This document shows positions 1-34,015 of a stretch of DNA of 64,000 nucleotides, piece by piece. The notes under the pieces are model-generated. The model was not told where the DNA came from, searched no databases, and saw only the letters and a program-made list of their open reading frames with translations. Within the stretch, counting starts at the first letter, position 1. Each line of letters starts with the position of its first letter. Origin of the DNA: Cristatella mucedo (Eukaryota > Bryozoa > Phylactolaemata > Cristatellidae); the NCBI GenBank assembly GCA_009760855.2, contig WPIO01000013.1, positions 1,834,001 through 1,898,000 of the forward strand, given 5' to 3'. A program made the translations under genes and the position numbers.

Positions 1-269
1 TAACTATTGGCCGCAGATGAGGCATGAGTGCATTAGTGTCAGACGCTTAGCTAATTGCAGCAGAAGCCACAGGCACACTACCAGTGTCGCCTGTCGGACG
101 ACAAGAAAAGGCTGCTAAGCGTCGGTAGTCATCGATCGCCTCTTGGTGTTCCTTAAAAGAAGAGTCCTCTTAATCTAGAGAGAATATATGTAGCATTCTC
201 TTTGCCGTGCTTAAGTGTCAACACTCGTAGTTGCATGATAGTAGTGCATGCGCCTGCTAAAGCTGTGCC

Positions 270-400
270 TGCTGCGTGTGAATGTTACCACCAAACTCTT
301 GGTAATGCATTTGGACATGCAGCATCTGTAAAGTGCCTCCAGATATTTAGTTCTCTGAGGGTACTATATAAATGTATTTTTGTTATTATTACTTGAACGG
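270..400 (+). mobile_element. L2-like LINE 3' tail, second subtype
   Basis: GAATGTTACCACCAAACTCT, TGGTAATGCATTTGGACATG, CATCTGTAAAGTGCCTCCAG and TTATTATTACT. Matches the subtype at 56699-56973. Confidence 0.75.
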
Positions 401-469
401 AACAAGTGCTAGGAGAAACGTGGGGTTTCCATTCTTTTTACTTATCTAGTCTTTTCATGATTGTCATGT

Positions 470-865
470 TTTCTTAACAAAACTTTCAAAATTTAGGCAG
501 CTGTCAAAGACGACCCCTAATTTACGAGCACATGATGACAGTTGCGCAACTGCATCGTATATTAGAAGAGCAGAGTCCCATCGTCAAGCCACACGTGTTG
601 GGTGTGATATGAGAAGCAGTTATTCTTTATCCTCATTCAGTTGAATTGATTTTTCGGATAACCACGATCGAATGTCTGCTAGGCAAGCATTTATCTATTC
701 GGCCACTGTAGTAGATTCCGACTGCTTAAACGGCAAATATAGCTGAGTTTCTATCGTCAGCATCAAAGTGCCTCCGCGGGCCAGAATCACGTTTCCCAAA
801 GGCTTAGTACAAATGGAGAACAGTACATAACCGAGAACGGACCCTAGTGGGACTCCACGTATGAC
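470..865 (-). mobile_element. Second CR1/L2-like LINE family, RT fragment
   Basis: Minus-strand translation near 855-690 reads GVPLGSVLGYVLFSICTKPL and ETQLYLPF, recognisable forms of GVPQGSVLGP and YADDTQLYLPF. Near 560-480 it reads LGVVFDSCLNFESFVK. Catalytic YADD is lost. The 470-560 part aligns with 40380-40480. Confidence 0.75.
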
Positions 866-884
866 AAGTCAGGTTTATGAGACT

Positions 885-2235
885 TAACTAGAACACGATA
901 AAGCCAAAAACCCAGAAACAGATAAACCAGAATGAAAACCAGATCAGATAAGTACCAGGTGAACCACTCCATCGACACTTTTGCAATACCGCCCACCAGG
1001 AAACGAGTGTTTCCGGCGCTGACCTACTTATCGTTACATAGGGGGGTCGTGAGTTCACGGCGCGAAACTGAAAGCGAGACATACGAGTAGGGGATTTAAC
1101 TGACCTTTATTTGCAGCCCACAAAGTCGCTGCGCGTCAAGCTCAGTTGTATCTCCACACTCCTCGCTGGCAGGCAATAGAACAAGCACTCTTGCAGTGAA
1201 AAAGAACTTAAAAACACACCTATTTAGGACAGCATTTAATGGGTCCCCGCGATTCGTCTTTTATGTGCTTATGCGTGCTGACACTGTGCATGCTGCCACT
1301 AACCACATTTGCATGCTGACCCTGTGCATGTCACCCCTAAGCATGTTATTCATTTTGTTTGTTTTTCAAGCATGATTTAACTTACCATTCAATTGCATTT
1401 CCCTTTGCAGCAAATGTAAAGCGCCTAGAAAGAGATTGAGTTCTCTGAGGGCGCTTTTATCAAGTGCATATTATTATTATTATTATTATTATACCGTCCC
1501 CGCACAGAGGCTACCTACGTCTGTTTTGGGGGAACGACCCAAACAGGACGAGGAGCTCGAACCGGAGCCTTGACCCTGATCGGAGAACTAGGGCTCCGCT
1601 TCCACCGTGAAGGCATGAGTACCTCACACACTGAGCACTGAGCACTCCTTGCGAGACCACGTGCGCGTGCGCGCACACACACACACACACACAAAGCACA
1701 AAAGGAACACAAAAATGCTAGCACGGGCGCGATGCGACCGTGTTCGGCATCCACCGAATTCTCCTGCTGTTGCCTCTCTTCGTCTCGTCCATCACCCGTG
1801 GACGGCCCGCCCCCTCCCTCGCTTTCAGAGAAAACGAGACCAGCGGCTACCGGCGACGGCGTCGAGACGGAGCCGAAGACGAAGAAGGAACCTCGAGCGA
1901 GCGTCGTCCTATCGCTGTATGACTAGCCGGGACAATGGGGCTGATGAGCCAGCCAATATCAATCACCTCAACGACCTCTGCGTCCTCTTGCTCGCAGCTC
2001 GAGAACGCTGGTGCTCTTCACCCACTTCTTTTGTTCTCACGGAAACCGTCCAGCAACTCTAGAACGGCTGGCGGCGACAGCGACCTTGGGCAAGCATTGC
2101 CCTATTCTTAAATTGCTAGCCGGGACAGTAGGGTTGACAGGCCAGCCAATATCGATCAACCTCATGGCCCTACTAAGATGGCTGCGTCCTCTTGCTCGAG
2201 GTTCTGGGACGGACAGAGGCGTTTCCTGCTGAGCA
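885..2235 (-). mobile_element. LTR-like dispersed repeat, minus copy, split by a LINE (1180-1491)
   Basis: 885-1180 and 1492-2235 match, in inverse orientation, the repeat at 3290-4265. Shared blocks include GCGCAGCGACTTTGTG, the AATAAA at 1106-1111 (minus), GTATGTCTCGCTTTC, CTAGTTCTCCG and CATGCTGGCATTTTTGTGTT. Near 1930-2190 a block with ATTGGCTGGC and TGTCCCGGCTAG occurs twice, about 190 bp apart. It contains a CA run (1674-1694). No gag/pol ORF. Confidence 0.6.
1180..1491 (+). mobile_element. L2-like LINE 3' end inserted in an LTR-like repeat
   Basis: Contains the ORF end (AAAAACACACCTATTTAGGA), 3' UTR (CATTTGCATGCTGACCCTGT), and tail AAAGCGCCTAGAAAGAGATT ending in (ATT)n. The flanks at 1180 and 1492 belong to one inverted LTR-like repeat. 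Confidence 0.9.
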
Positions 2236-2844
2236 GTTCTTATGCACTCTAAACCTACCGAGTCAAGCCGGCGCTGGGTTACACAATGTACCAAAATTGC
2301 CTTCTCATTTCAAGACAGGATTCTCTTTTGGACATCTGGCAAGTGGCCAGACATGACTGCTGCGTTATCGTAGCGCAGCCAGTTAAGTAAGCATAGCCTG
2401 TGTGCCCTAATAATGTGCCAGTGCTCAGCCACGGCACACGCTGGCTCTCGCCCTTAATTCGGCGTGGCAGGCCTTGCTCGCCCTTGACGCGACGCAGCCG
2501 GTCTTTGGCAGACAGGATGGGGCGAGAGGACGGGAAGAGCAGTTAAAACGTGAGCGGCTGTATGCTTGTTGCCCTTCGAGCGCCAGACGTATTCACGACG
2601 GTTAAAGCTCCTCCGTGTTTCCACGTGCTCGCTCGTGTGCCGCCAGACTGTCACGCTGCAGCTTGGTCTAGTTTTTGTAAACATGCCTAACTAGCTCAGC
2701 CAACAATAGTCAAGTCAACTGAAACCAGGACTCGCTTGAAATCAAGATTGATATTCTACCAGCCACTGCTTTGCCTCGGCGTCTGGGGACGTCTGTCCCC
2801 TCCTGCTCACACCTTGCTACGCCTCTGCCCTGTCATCGTTGCTG

Positions 2845-2945
2845 AATAATAATAATAGTAATAACGCATTTGACATAGCACCCTCAGAAAATGCAATCTC
2901 TGTCTAGATATTTAGCATTTGCTGCCAAGGAAGTTTAATAAAATG
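2845..2945 (-). mobile_element. L2-like LINE 3' tail fragment
   Basis: AATAATAATAGTAATAACGC, TAGCACCCTCAGAAAATGCA, TCTCTGTCTAGATATTTAGC and TTTGCTGCCAAGGAA. Tail-only, diverged. Confidence 0.7.
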
Positions 2946-3289
2946 CTTTTGTGGGTGAGAGTAGTTTTAGTGGATTGCTGTCACTTGAGTATCAAATTAG
3001 TTTTACTGGTTAGTTTAATCTTTTCAGTGTGTGCAAAAAACTGCTTAACGTGATCATTTTGAGAATGTTTGACCTAACAAAATAAGGGAAACTGAGCAAT
3101 AATTTGCTAGCACCTCTGAATCCAAAAGAGGATTGTAGCGCTCTGCTGGCCTTGGCTGAATGTTAGCGCGAACAAGAGCTGTTCGGAGGCGGGCTGGAAC
3201 TCTTTTGTCCTGGAGCAGTGGGCCAGAGAGGAGCGTCAGTGCGGTTAGAGAGCAAGAGCTTAAGAGCAAGCCAGGAAGCTCTGAGACGA

Positions 3290-4265
3290 GCGGTGGCGAT
3301 TCGGCCTTTAGAATTGGTCCGATACCCTACGGAAGCTGCTGATCGATGTTGGCTGGCCTGTCAATCTTCGCCTTCACCCGTTCCAAGATCGTCTGGATAC
3401 CATTCGCCATTCAAGCTGGACAGAGGTGCCCTTCCAGAGGCCTGGGGGTGGTATTCATTCCTTACCGTAATGGGCCAAGGTGTCGGGCCCAATACCACTA
3501 AGCTCTTGCCCCATTGTCTCAGCTAGGTATTTAAGACTCGAGCGACGCTCGCTCTTGGTCTTTAGTCTTCTGGTCTTTTGTCCGGCTCCGCGCTTCGACG
3601 CCGTCGGACTCGTTTCTCTGAAAGCGAGGGAGGAGGGCGGGCTGTCCGCCGACGATGGACGGAACAGGACAGGACAGCGTTAGGAGGATTCGGTGGACTC
3701 CACCGAATACGGTCGTATCACGCCCATGCTGGCATTTTGTGTTTCTTTTTGTGTTTTGTGTGTGCGCGCTAGCACGCGGTCTCGGCATAAGGATTTGCCG
3801 GTGCGAGCTAGACGTAGTTGGCGTGTGTGGAGTCCTAGTTCTCCGGTTAGGGTTTAGGCTCCAGTTCGAGCTCTATCTACTTGGGTCGTTCCCCATTTTA
3901 GATGTAGGCAGCTTAAGTGTGGAGACGTGTTTCCTCCGCAAGAGTGTTTAAGTTGGCGTATGTGGGGTATTCCTTCCGCACAGGTGGAAACGGAGTCTTA
4001 GTTCTCCGGTTAGGGTTTAGGATCCGGTTCGCGCTCAGTGTGGTGAAGTATTCCCTCCGAAAGAGTGTTTGTGCTGTTGAGAACGTGCGAGGAGTGTGGA
4101 GATAAAACTGAGCTACACGCGCAGCGACTTTGTGCGCTTGCGAATAAAGTTCAGTGAAATCCTCAATTTGTATGTCTCGCTTTCCAATTCACGCCGAGAA
4201 CCACGACCCCCTTTAGTAGCTGTAAGCAGGTCGGCGTCAGAAACGCTCGTTTCGTGGCGGCCAGC
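3290..4265 (+). mobile_element. LTR-like dispersed repeat, plus copy
   Basis: Matches the minus copy at 885-2235. A TATTTAA box at 3528-3534 and an AATAAA at 4143-4148 lie about 610 bp apart, as in an LTR with U3, R and U5. A short motif CTAGTTCTCCGGTTAGGG is duplicated internally at about 3836 and 3998. No flanking internal retroelement ORF was seen, so this may be a solo LTR or another Pol II-type repeat. Confidence 0.55.
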
Positions 4266-4269
4266 TTAT

Positions 4270-5840
4270 TGCGCGTAGGTGCGCACCGAACGGCATTAGG
4301 CGCTAGGCTACGCCGCTAGGTAAACGGCAGGTCAAGCCTACCCGCCGAGCCTTCGGCGTTACAGGATTCTATAATATCGGTTTGACGCTGGCATTTAGAA
4401 AAATTAACCTTTTAAGGAATCCTTGTTTGGGTGCTATTTGGGTGCTGTTGCCCAGCCAGTCGCCGGATTTGAGACCCGCAGCACGATTACGGAGCGACAG
4501 GCGACTCGTGAGAGGTTTTCGAGCTAGGCCAGCAGCCGATATTTTCAGTGAAATGCACGCTGTGTAATGTGCTCTTGTTGGGTCCACTGTACTGCGTGGG
4601 CGTACTATGTCGACGGAATTCGACTAATTAAAACGGCGGAGCCAATAGCACACTTTCAGATTTGCTGGGGCTAGGATCGGGGATGATGGACACGAGCTCT
4701 CGCGTGGCTTCCTGAGTTCTTTAATAGACTGCCTGCTTTATTGTCGATTCGCGTCTATCTTTCGCTGTGCGCTACTGCTCGCACAAGCTGTGGCCAAAGC
4801 TGCAGTTACAGAACAAGAGACAGGGCAGAAGCTGGTGGCCTCTTTACCGGGCCGGACAAGTGAGGTTGGCGTCGTTACACGGTGACGCGTGACTGAACGC
4901 ATACATGCACCAGCAGCATGGATGCTCTTTTTTTTATAGCTCTGAATGAATACATTCCCAGGATGGCCAAAGCTGTGTAATGCCGGGAATCGCAAAAGAA
5001 ATCCTCGGATTACCGTGATGAATTTACTGCAGCTGCGGCTGTAATTCGAGAATCCTTTTATGCTGAGTGGATATCCAGCTTGCGTACCCAAGAAAAACGT
5101 CGTCTCGCTCCCAGTTGTTAAGTTTGACGCGATATCAAGTTTGGTTTGACGTGTGATCAGGTTGACGCGATATCAGGTAGTCTGCAAGTTTGGTGCTGCA
5201 AATGTCTTTTTCAACGTCCAGCCGATACCTACCATGAAGTCCAAGCAGCAGCAGCAGTAGCATCAAATTGAGGAAGTGGTTGCGTTTTGCTCCAGCTACT
5301 AGCAAACCCAGGTACAGCTTTACAGCGTGCCAAGGAAAATGTATGCGCCGCTAATCAGTTTAGGGCTTACTCAAGTGGTCATTCATAGTCATATTAAAAA
5401 CAATCGCTGTCTTTCATTGATTGCAACGGCTCCTCTTGCAAGTAGCGAGAAGTGTTACTTGGGAAGGTAGTGTTCCTTGGGTTGTGGTCCAACCAGGTTT
5501 GTAGACAGTTCTATTGTAAAAAAATATCCTCCTCCGCAAAAATCCATTTGTAGAATATGTACGTCTATAGTCTCGTGCCACATATATAGCTACACAGCGT
5601 CTGCGGCTACCACTGCGACAAGTCAATCAGTGCCCCGGCAAACACTCGAGATGTCAGATGATGCACATGCAAGTATCACGCAGCCTCTACTCAAGCCTCA
5701 TTCAAAAAACCGTGCAAATACTAACCTAAGCTGATATGAGACCTTAACACACAGGCCAGCATTACGAGGGTCTTTGCTAAGCGAGTTGATTTATTGCGGC
5801 CCCAGTCGCGGTTAATAAAAGTGCACTGGTGCAGCTCTCA
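4270..5840. other. No recognised gene
   Basis: Short ORFs only, none with recognisable motifs. A TTGACGCGATATCA motif occurs twice (about 5128 and 5162). Confidence 0.5.
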
Positions 5841-6620
5841 GCTTAGCCGCGATGGGAGCCCTTGCCTTGGGGGGGGGGTCGACTAGGGCGCCTAGTACAG
5901 ACCCAGCTCCTGACTCACCTAGTTCAGGTTAGAATGGAGCTTTGTGCAGGCGATGCGGTTAGGAGATGGAGCGACTAATGTGGTCGTCTTAGCGGGTTCG
6001 ACTTGGACACCTAGTACAGGCCCGGCTCCTGGTCTACCCGCTAAAGTTAGAATGAAGCCTGGTGCAGACGTTGTGGTCAGGATGTGCACCGACTAAAATG
6101 CTGAAGTAGAAATAGCAGCTGTGCGCGAGGTCAGGAGTTGAGAGGAGAGAGAATATAAGGAGACGACTGACAGAGCTCGGGGCTGCAGCTTGGGTAGTCG
6201 AGCAGAGACTACGCCCCGAGAGCACGGCTGCAGCTTCGGTAGTCGATGCGAGACTGCGCTTCGAGAGCACGAGAGACGAACCTACGGCGACGGACAGCTA
6301 AGTGCAACTTAGACTGCACAGTTGTGTTCTGCCGGTTACTCAGTTAGCTGCTCGTATCTTGGGGTGCTGTAGCGGCCGCCTTCGGGGTTGGGACAATCGC
6401 TAGCGACGCGCGCATAGGATAGTTTATTATACTCGGGCTTCGGGAGTTCGCTAGTTAACTCCGTCGGTCCGGTGCGCGCCGCGTAAAGCACTTGCGCCGG
6501 CGCGTAACCGCTACTAACAGGCCCACAATAAACTGTTGCTTTCGGCACCCAGTTGAGGACGCCCGTGTTTTAACCGCACCGCAGCGCTGCATCGCACAGT
6601 CCACCGGCAGAGAACCGGGG
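5840..6620 (+). mobile_element. Possible solo LTR with repeated U3 segment
   Basis: Two imperfect direct repeats about 119 bp apart (5878 and 5998, both with CCTAGTACAG and TTAGAATG) precede a TATAA box at 6154. An AATAAA follows at 6527-6532. The order tandem enhancer, TATA, poly(A) signal suits an LTR. No target duplication or coding region was found. Confidence 0.4.
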
Positions 6621-7264
6621 GATGACCTTCTCTGCCGGTTACAAAAGCACGTGACTGGCTTTCAAAGACCAGAGCAGCGTAGGCGATCAACGCGATTGGT
6701 TCGGTGAGCATGGAAGCGGGCTTGACAGGGGCCCCGCTATGATCTGCATTTTAACAATGGCGAGTCTTACTTTTCGTCGCTGATTATATTATGTCAGTTC
6801 ATTTCAGCAGCAAGTGCTAGTAATGGTTTTATTCTTTCTAATACAGAAAGTTGTTGAGCAGTTAGTATTTCTACTATATTCTGTGTCTCGAAATCGTTTG
6901 AACTTTGGTCAACTTTGCCATTACGCAGGATAAACCGTGGCGGGCACAAAAGCGCGTTCCTTTCGATATGATTAGAATTATCAGATTGTCGCTTTGCGCC
7001 TGCTTAAGCCAGCTGTATTCAATGAGCAACTGGTTTTGCTTCATTAGGGCACTCTCCAACTGATCATCTTATCAAGGTTGTTCCGGTGAAATTGCCCTAT
7101 ATTTCACAAAGAGAATATGCACCATATTGCTCTCCAGTAAATCCACTTTGACGCTGTATTTACAAAACTGCTCAGCATACAATAGAAAGAGTCCGAAAGA
7201 GGGGACAAGCTTGGCATCTGTCTTCAAAATACTATAGATTTGGCACCATATCCTTCTGGCGTAT

Positions 7265-7375
7265 ATAATAGCAATAATAATAATAATAATAATAATAATG
7301 CACTTGATAAAGCACCCTCAGAGAACTCAATCTCTTTCTAGGCGCTTTACGTATTAGTTTTAAACATCTGACCTC
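7265..7375 (-). mobile_element. L2-like LINE 3' tail fragment
   Basis: (AAT)n then GCACTTGATAAAGCACCCTC, AGAGAACTCAATCTCTTTCT and AGGCGCTTTAC. Tail-only. Confidence 0.8.
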
Positions 7376-7479
7376 GTGACACCAAGCGATATTAGTGTTT
7401 TTTCCATTGCAGAATTCTCTTCCGAAAATCGAAGCTAATGCCAACTTTGTTTACGGTATTCAATCCTCCAAAGACCAGA

Positions 7480-7592
7480 TTAAAGCAGGCCTGTTCGTTG
7501 CTGGGCTTGAGCCCGTGGCATATAAGAAGTGCCTGGTAAGCGAGTTAAGTTCTCTTACGGCAATATATAAATTAATTATATATTTATATCAA
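7480..7592 (+). mobile_element. Degraded tRNA-SINE (family 1)
   Basis: TTGAGCCCGTGGCATATAAG, AAGTGCCTGGTAAGCGAG, TTAAGTTCTCTTACGGC and ATATATAAATTAATTATAT correspond to the B-box end and tail of the SINE at 11811-11941. Confidence 0.6.
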
Positions 7593-7624
7593 AGTAAACC
7601 CGACCATAACTGACGAGACCCCGA

Positions 7625-9262
7625 CATGTAACTTTTTTTCTATATCCCTAGATCAATCAAAAGTGGTGGATGAGTCACCATTGTCTCACGTTACAATATT
7701 AATTACAAACTACTTGCAGTCACTTCGAAGCAGTATTTCGAATTTCTTGTTTTTGAGTCCCTCTAACAAAAAAGCTACCAATGTTGGAAATAATCTATCC
7801 ACCAGGCGACAAGTCCTTTTTTTTTATCTCAGATAAATCTGATCTCGGTTCCATTCTGTGTGCAAGAAATCAGTCTTTTATCTTGGGCAATTTTAGAATT
7901 AATCCACCTGACATCTTTGCTGACGCCCCAAGTGCTGAATTTAGTGCACTGACTAATTTTGTCTTGTGGCTCATGAGCATGACTCACAACAAGGGTCACA
8001 GAGTCGACTGTTCTCCCACAACCTTATGCTATCATGCAATCTTATTACCAAATTCTACTCATGTGACCACATGCGGATCTTTTTCACTTATGGTGTGTGT
8101 GTGCCTCCACGTTCAAAATCGTCTGCGAATCTCGAAACCTCAGGACCCTTGACATCGATGCCGTCCATTCTAAAATATCCTCGAACCTGCTGCTCAATCC
8201 CCTTCCGACCAGGCATTGGTAGAATGCTACAACGCGTCACTAGCTGACAAGCTCGACGGGTGTTTGCACCCCCGACGAAGCGAAATGTGAGCCCACACCC
8301 AGACGGCTTTAGGTTTACCAGAGACGTTAAACTAGCTAGGTCTACTAAGCCCAACCTGGAATAAGCATTTACAAAATCCGGATTGACTGCCCGTCGTCAG
8401 ACATAAGAAAGCTGCAGTAGATCATGCCAATCGATCGTAGCAAAGGCCAAGTGTCGCTTCTATAACAATATTGCTGAGTCGGATACACAATAAAAAAAAT
8501 GCTAATGTCTACCATACATATATCATCTTGATGAGGTGAGCTCCTGACCTTGCAGGTGAGCTCTTTACCTGGCGATCCTTGCGGTGATCGCTTCTGTCAG
8601 CAAGATAAACAAGACCAGTGAGCGGGCCCCTAGGGCGTCAGCAGCCTACCCCCCCCCGAATCCTGTCAGCCAATAACACCACAGGACTCCTCTCCCTCAA
8701 TATCTTGCAGCTAACTTCTCAACATATACATATAAGGAGGCCACGAGTGACCTCGCTCTAAAATTTATCTCAAAATCAAAGAAGACTACTAAGTCCTGTA
8801 GACCCTATTCCCATTGTCTAACATCTATGGCACCTAGATCTGCGGCTGCCATACATAACTCACATTAAAAATGTCTTTAGCCTCAGGTCATGTCCCTACA
8901 CCTTTCCAAAAGGCTGTAGTTAGGATTCAAACTAGGAAGCAACACTAGGCCAAGCAAACTTAAGCAACATCCGGCCATTCTCCCACCTAGCAAGTTCCAG
9001 TCTAGTTTTATAGTTATCACTCCACAGAGTCAGCATTGCTTCGGGTGTATAGCAACAGGAATGCAGATTTTATTCGTTTCTCTGCTAGTTCTGCTTCATC
9101 TTTCGATCACCAAGTCCTCCTCGAGCGCCTCTCATCTCGCCTAGGCATCACTGGCACATCAATACTCAACAAATTTTGGACTTATCTGTGGGAGATTCAA
9201 GTGTTGATGTGAATGGCCAAACATCGTTCGAGGAACCACTTCGAAGTACCGGGTACTTGGGG

Positions 9263-9293
<31 letters not shown>

Positions 9294-10060
9294 GCTTCTT
9301 TTCAGCCTACACTATCCATGTTGCCGATGTTATCGCCGAGCACAATTTCGGCTTTTCCTTCTATGAAGATGGCACTCAGCTGTACATTTGCTTTGTTCTA
9401 TCCCAACTATCCAGCTGGTCAAATTCTCTCAACTCAATTGCTGCATGTATTGATGACATCCATAATTGGATGGCAGCAAACCTTCTCAAACTGAATGACG
9501 ATATAACCAACTTAAAAATAGATAAGGGAAAACCATTCATCACTCAGAAATTTGAAAGCTAAAAATCGCTTAAAATCAGCTCTGCCACCATACCTCCTGT
9601 TGAAGCTATCTGTACGAAATAGTGGTCAATTTCTAAAGAGACTCTTCACTAGATGACCACATCAGCTCAACCGTCATGTCTGCCTACTTGCAGCTACACA
9701 ATATTGCTAAAATTCCGGCTTGCTTAGATAGGGATACTACACCTCAATTGTTCCATGCATTTTTTATGTTCCGTCTCGACTTCTGCCACTCACTGTTTGC
9801 CGGTCTGTGCAATCTTGCACTTAAAGTTGGTGCAAAAGTCTCCAGCTAGGCTTGTCTGTCGTGAGCGTCGCAGTTGCCACATCACAGCACGTCTCGCCGA
9901 CCTGCAGTGGCTCCCAATCAAGCAGTGCATCGACATCAAGGTTCTGTCACTCACTTTTACATGCAATAATGTATGGCTCCAGCCAGCCCATCAGAGCGAC
10001 TGCCACACAAGACTAAGCATCATACAACTCACTTTTTCGATCCGTTTGGCTTCGCTTTAA
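7625..10060 (+). mobile_element. L2-like LINE, decayed copy covering EN, linker and RT
   Basis: Endonuclease-like piece (frame from 7781: NQSFILGNF, LTNFVLWLM) followed by linker and RT remnants with DVNGQTSFEEPL, DGTQLYICF, WMAANLLKLNDD and, near 9855, CRERRSCHIT. Frames are broken by many indels. A CT microsatellite (9262-9288) sits where the GVPQGSVLG motif should be. Same family as the better copy at 57126-59676. No 3' tail is visible. Lies just past the last exon of SLC7 gene 1, opposite strand. Confidence 0.8.
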
Positions 10061-10061
10061 T
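10056..10061 (-). terminator. Possible poly(A) signal of SLC7 gene 1
   Basis: ATTAAA on the minus strand about 165 nt after the stop codon. It is the common variant signal, but it sits at the edge of an L2-like LINE remnant and nothing else in the sequence confirms use. A transcript 3' end would be needed. Confidence 0.25.
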
Positions 10062-10227
10062 GACATCAAACAAACGTGCAGCCGACAGAGACAGCAAACT
10101 CGGACATGCAAAAATGTGCATACTTTGCTCAGTCGTGCTCTCATAGATCCAGCTATGCTCACTCGTGCATTGCGCCGACAACAGTGCCATTTCCAGACGC
10201 AGCCAACGTTGTAGCACTACAAAGCTC

Positions 10228-31944
<21,717 letters not shown>

Positions 31945-32165
31945 GCCTCAGAAAAGGGCTTCGTTACCCGGCATGCCACCGGACGTCTCCTTTCTGTGGG
32001 CGGAGCTGCAGCTGCGCGCGCGTGCGGCAAAATTCGCATTTGCGCATATTTAAAGAAATCGCAAGCGTAAGAAAAGCGCGCTAAAACCAAAAATAGCGCG
32101 ATAGCGCTGATTGGAGGCGACGCGCTCCGGAAGTTTGGCATTCGCCGATTTAGATTTTCGCGTTA
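31945..32165 (-). promoter_or_regulatory. Putative promoter / 5' UTR of SLC7 gene 1
   Basis: CpG-rich stretch directly upstream of the start codon. It has a GC-box-like GGGCGGAGC on the plus strand near 31998 and an AT-rich TTTAAATA element on the minus strand near 32045-32053, about 100 nt before ATG. The position is right for a core promoter, but a spliced 5' UTR cannot be excluded. Confidence 0.3.
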
Positions 32166-32565
32166 TCCGGCTCCCTGCAGTGCACAGCTCCCCCCCCCGG
32201 GTAGCCGCGGTCGCACAAATAATAATAATAATAGTAGCAGTCGGACGAGTGTAGGAGACTACTCCGCAGCCGTTTCGCCGCGTAGTCGTGCGCTGAAACT
32301 TAACGTATGTACAGAGCCGCCGATGACTTCCTCCTCGCCGAGGCTACCCCGACCGCTCCTGTCAAAGAAGCTGCGTTTGGACGGAGAGGCATTAATATTC
32401 ATGCGTCTCTACCTCCCTCGGGATAGATACTCAAGGCTGAACCTAGCTCGCTAAATTGGGTCAATTTATGTGTCAGTTAATGTCAGTTGCACTATCTATA
32501 AAACTACGGTACACTTCACTCAAGCCTGCCCCGGGAGTGTAGCGGACAAAAGTCTTGTAAAATAA

Positions 32566-32645
32566 AAAAATATATTTTGTTTGTATAGCGCCCTAAGAGA
32601 CTCAATCTCTATTCAGACACTTCACGATGCTTCGGGCGGCCTTTA
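32566..32645 (-). mobile_element. SINE family 1 tail fragment
   Basis: TTGTTTGTATAGCGCCCTAA, GAGACTCAATCTCTATTCAG and ACACTTCACGATGCTTCGGG; the CTATTCAG and CTTCG blocks are shared with the SINE at 54358-54532. Confidence 0.6.
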
Positions 32646-32649
32646 ATTT

Positions 32650-34015
32650 TAAAAGAAGGTAAAGAATATTAATCAAGCAAAAGCAAACTACGCGCGCGCC
32701 GGTCACTTTGACGAGAAGCGTCACGGTGTGTCGCCAGAAGAGACACGGGTGGCCATTAAAAAGGAGGCATATTTCGTGCGGTACTCATTCTCAGAGCTCC
32801 GCTTCCGAATCGGTCTCTGGAGGGTTAGGGTACCGAAGGCTTCTGTAACTCTCGCTGGTTAAAGAGTCACTAGAAAATTTCCATCTTCAATCGGCCCTAC
32901 TGTGGGCTGGTAAACAGCGACGACCGTATGAGCTAACAGCCGCAGTAAGTCGCTCAAGGACGTTAACCGGGATGTTTCTGATTGTTATAGCACAGTGATC
33001 GATGGCTACTGAGCCTTCATTACTGTCGACGTTCACCCCCCCCCCGGCAAAGCCTAGGAGCCTGTCCCGCGCGTGTCCACCGTGATTCCGATGACGAGGG
33101 CCACCGGGCCGTAAGAGTTTAATGAATGCAGTTATTGAATTAAAGCAGTTGCACAGCAGCTTTAGAGGACTGCCGCGTCTTCTCCAGAGCTAATTTTCTC
33201 ACGTGGAAGTGTTTTTTTTTTTATTAGACATGAAACTAGAGAGTCGGCTGAAGAGAGGGTATCGCTCGACGTCGGTTTTCTCAGGGAGTCGGTGGCTGAT
33301 TTAGTTTATTCGCTGCTCATCTCATTCTCGCCTTCCCAAACGGAGCTCCGAGCTACTCGCGCTCGCTCCGTGTCCTTTGCAAGAGTTCTCTCCCAAAAAC
33401 CGTAGTTCTTACGAAAATCGTTTTCGGGAAACGATACTGCTGACACCTGTTTAAATCTCATTTGCTTGTTGTGTGGCCGTAGCGTGTAAGAAATTACGTG
33501 CCCATGGACGTCTAAACGCCTATCGCTTCGGGCTGCTGGGTCTGCCAAGCCGGCGGCGGCGTTAGACACGCCGACAGCTAGTAACCAGCATATTAGTTAT
33601 GATCGTGCATACCTATTTTTGCTAGGTTATCTTAGTTCAAATGCATTCCTAGACGTCATTGGTGTTTATAAGATTCGTGAATTATGCATTAACAAAAGAG
33701 AGGCGGCCCGGAGCTGCAGGGGGAGGGCCAGAGCCGCTAGCTGAGACGCCGCTCATTTTGCGGGAGATGCGAGCTGAGTACCCGCTCGTTTGGTATACTT
33801 AGCATTGTCTCGGACCGCTCAGCGAGTTCTCCCTCAAGCGTTACCTTAAATGTCTCGAACTTTGCATTCATCTGGCCTGTTATAACTCCGGCGGACCAAC
33901 TTAACGCTTGTCTTTAGACTCTTCGCTCAATGTGCAATAAACTCCTTGTAAAAAGCGACTTTATTTCTGAAAAAGTCTCTACCTGCTCGCCCTGACGGAA
34001 ACTTAGCTAAAATCG
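32650..34015. other. No recognised gene upstream of SLC7 gene 1
   Basis: No coding homology on either strand. Near 33939 GTGCAATAAACTCC resembles the poly(A) region of the LTR-like repeats, so 33700-34015 may be a retroelement end, unproven. Confidence 0.4.

Noticed and set aside
1649-2062. 137-codon ORF as a gene
   Set aside because: It lies wholly in the LTR-like repeat that recurs inverted at 3290-4265, and starts in a CA run.
7781-8152. Independent 123-codon gene
   Set aside because: It aligns with the endonuclease part of the L2-like LINE at 34020-34478.
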